A DNA stretch of 6,686 nucleotides from Oscillospiraceae bacterium (lineage in GTDB: Bacteria; Bacillota; Clostridia; UMGS1810). The notes under the pieces are model-generated. The model made no database searches and was not told the DNA's origin. It worked only from the letters and a program-made list of their open reading frames with translations. This document shows, piece after piece, positions 5,509-6,686 of this stretch. The position numbers and the translations under genes were made by a program. Position 1 is the stretch's first letter. Each line of letters begins with the position of its first letter. The stretch lies in assembly GCA_022769845.1 (NCBI GenBank), contig JALEIO010000088.1, positions 1 through 6,686 of the forward strand. Direction: 5' to 3'.

Positions 5509-6664
5509 TATTTTCTTCTCCTTCTTTACCGTCAGAAATTTGTGTATTTTCAATGTTAGTTTCAGCGATTTCGTCTTTCTTTTCAGCCTTTTTGTCCGAG
5601 CCGAAAACAACGTCGCCGCTCTGTTTTTCAACCTTCTCGCGGTGAATGGTTATATAAATGCTGAACAGCGTCACAATAAGAATTGAAACAACAATCCAAA
5701 TTGCCTGCTGTGCGCCTCTGTCTACCATAACCACTGCCGTAAGCCCCAAAAGAGTGCTTATTATATATAAAATTGCAACTGCCTGTTTTTGCGAAAATCC
5801 CATATCCATAAGCTTGTGATGAAGATGCCCTCTGTCTGCGCTCATAACAGGCTTACCGTTCCATATGCGTCTTATAATGGCAAAAAGCGTGTCAAAAATC
5901 GGCAGTCCGAGTATCAGAAACGGTGCGACAAACGAAATTATAAGATAACCCTTAAACAAGCCTTGAATACAAATTATCGAAAGCATAAATCCCAAAAACT
6001 GCGCTCCCGTGTCACCCATAAATATTTTTGCGGGATTGAAATTAAAGGGCAGAAATCCTATGCACGCGCCCGCAAGCGCCGCCGAAATAATAGCAACCGT
6101 CGGCTCGCGCAAAAGTATTGCTATAAAGAACAGCGAAAAGGTCGCAATGGACGAAACGCCTGCCGCCAAACCGTCCAGACCGTCAATGAGGTTAACAGCA
6201 TTTGTCACCGCGACAATCCATATAACCGTTACGGGTATGCTTGCCCAGCCGAGCGGCAAAATTCCGCCTTTAACAATAAAATCGGGTACTGACAAATACG
6301 TTATCTTTATTCCGTTGAGCGCGACAATCAGCGCCGCAATAAGCTGAAATAAAAGCTTTTTTTTAGGTTTAAGCTCAACCGTATCGTCCACAATTCCCAT
6401 TGCCACAATGACAATAGAACCCAAAAGTATACCGCGAAGAGCGTCGTCAATAGGGCGGTAAAAGCACAAAAGACTTATAAAAGTGCCGTAGAATATTGCA
6501 AGTCCTCCTATTAAAGGAGTGGATTTTTTGTGTATTCGCCTTTTTCCGTCGGGAACGTCAACAGCCCCCATTTTAAACGCCATTTTACGCACAAGCGGAG
6601 TGGACACAAAGGACAGCACAAACGCAAGCGAAAAGCTTAAAATCAGCGTTGTCAACATATTCAT
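5501..6664 (-). CDS. tagO: Undecaprenyl-phosphate GlcNAc-1-phosphate transferase (TagO/WecA type)
   Basis: This integral membrane enzyme moves GlcNAc-1-phosphate from UDP-GlcNAc to undecaprenyl phosphate, starting teichoic acid or other envelope glycan synthesis. The 387-residue product has about ten or eleven hydrophobic segments. Conserved cytoplasmic motifs appear in order: DVPDGKRRIHKK (36-47), PLIGG (50-54), GIVDD with the Mg2+-binding aspartates D93-D94, NLIDGLDGLAAG (158-169), FMGDTGAQFLG with D218, PIFDT (255-259), and DRGHLHH (277-283). The last histidine motif separates WecA/TagO-type enzymes from MraY, which uses UDP-MurNAc-pentapeptide. Residues from about 341 on form an unusually long charged tail (K, E, D rich). 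The start has AGGG seven bases upstream; ATG at 6658 is a possible alternative. Exact sugar specificity is inferred from the motif. Confidence 0.93.
   Translation of the reverse strand: MNMLTTLILSFSLAFVLSFVSTPLVRKMAFKMGAVDVPDGKRRIHKKSTPLIGGLAIFYGTFISLLCFYRPIDDALRGILLGSIVIVAMGIVDDTVELKPKKKLLFQLIAALIVALNGIKITYLSVPDFIVKGGILPLGWASIPVTVIWIVAVTNAVNLIDGLDGLAAGVSSIATFSLFFIAILLREPTVAIISAALAGACIGFLPFNFNPAKIFMGDTGAQFLGFMLSIICIQGLFKGYLIISFVAPFLILGLPIFDTLFAIIRRIWNGKPVMSADRGHLHHKLMDMGFSQKQAVAILYIISTLLGLTAVVMVDRGAQQAIWIVVSILIVTLFSIYITIHREKVEKQSGDVVFGSDKKAEKKDEIAETNIENTQISDGKEGEENND
5506..5523 (-). promoter_or_regulatory. wecB ribosome binding site inside the end of tagO
   Basis: AAGGAG (5523-5518, counted on the minus strand within the tagO tail codons) lies nine bases before ATG 5508. 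It decides the wecB start over the upstream in-frame ATG at 5631 and implies that tagO and wecB are translated from one message. Confidence 0.75.
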
Positions 6665-6686
6665 TTTTATCCCTGCCCTTTTATTA

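Noticed and set aside
5789..6347. Two plus-strand open frames (167 and 112 codons) opposite tagO
   Set aside because: Antisense to clearly conserved TagO motifs; their products show no known domain and they overlap one another.
1..6686. Novel defence, mobile or RNA-guided system
   Set aside because: I looked for repeats with regular spacing, transposase or integrase motifs, tRNA-like folds and unknown gene clusters on both strands and saw none; every sizeable coding region belongs to a known family.

Overview
The window is one co-directional block of genes read from the minus strand. In transcription order (right to left in window coordinates) it holds a TagO/WecA-type lipid-linked sugar transferase, a non-hydrolysing UDP-GlcNAc 2-epimerase (WecB/MnaA), a small AtpZ-like membrane protein, and the start of an F1Fo ATP synthase operon: atpI (i), atpB (a), atpE (c), atpF (b), atpH (delta) and atpA (alpha). 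atpA is cut by the left edge of the window after 462 codons; I translated it by hand without meeting a stop or frameshift. The remaining F1 genes (gamma, beta, epsilon) would lie beyond position 1.

The protein sequences, the moderately AT-rich composition, strong purine-rich Shine-Dalgarno sites (AGGAGG, AAGGAGG) and the placement of a UDP-GlcNAc 2-epimerase just before the atp genes point to an anaerobic Firmicute of the Clostridia type. I cannot name a genus. Every large open frame on the plus strand lies opposite one of these genes and looks like an antisense shadow.

Layout: 6664-5501 tagO and 5508-4360 wecB overlap by 8 bases and form an envelope-precursor pair. 4359-4213 is the only sizeable intergenic region (147 bases) and carries sigma70-type promoter candidates. 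4212-3982 is atpZ-like. A 95-base leader with a hairpin follows, then atpI (start chosen at 3886). atpI overlaps atpB by 4 bases (ATGA). atpE, atpF, atpH and atpA follow with gaps of 35, 32, 2 and 15 bases.

Functionally, TagO would load GlcNAc-1-phosphate onto undecaprenyl phosphate and WecB would make UDP-ManNAc, which together fit the first steps of a teichoic-acid-like or other envelope glycan. The atp genes encode the membrane motor and part of the catalytic head of an F-type ATP synthase. The most informative biological point is that the c subunit carries the full residue set known from the Na+-binding c rings of Propionigenium modestum and Ilyobacter tartaricus, so the enzyme is predicted to be Na+-coupled. 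I found no mobile element, CRISPR array, RNA gene or novel multi-gene system; this is mostly an ordinary core region.
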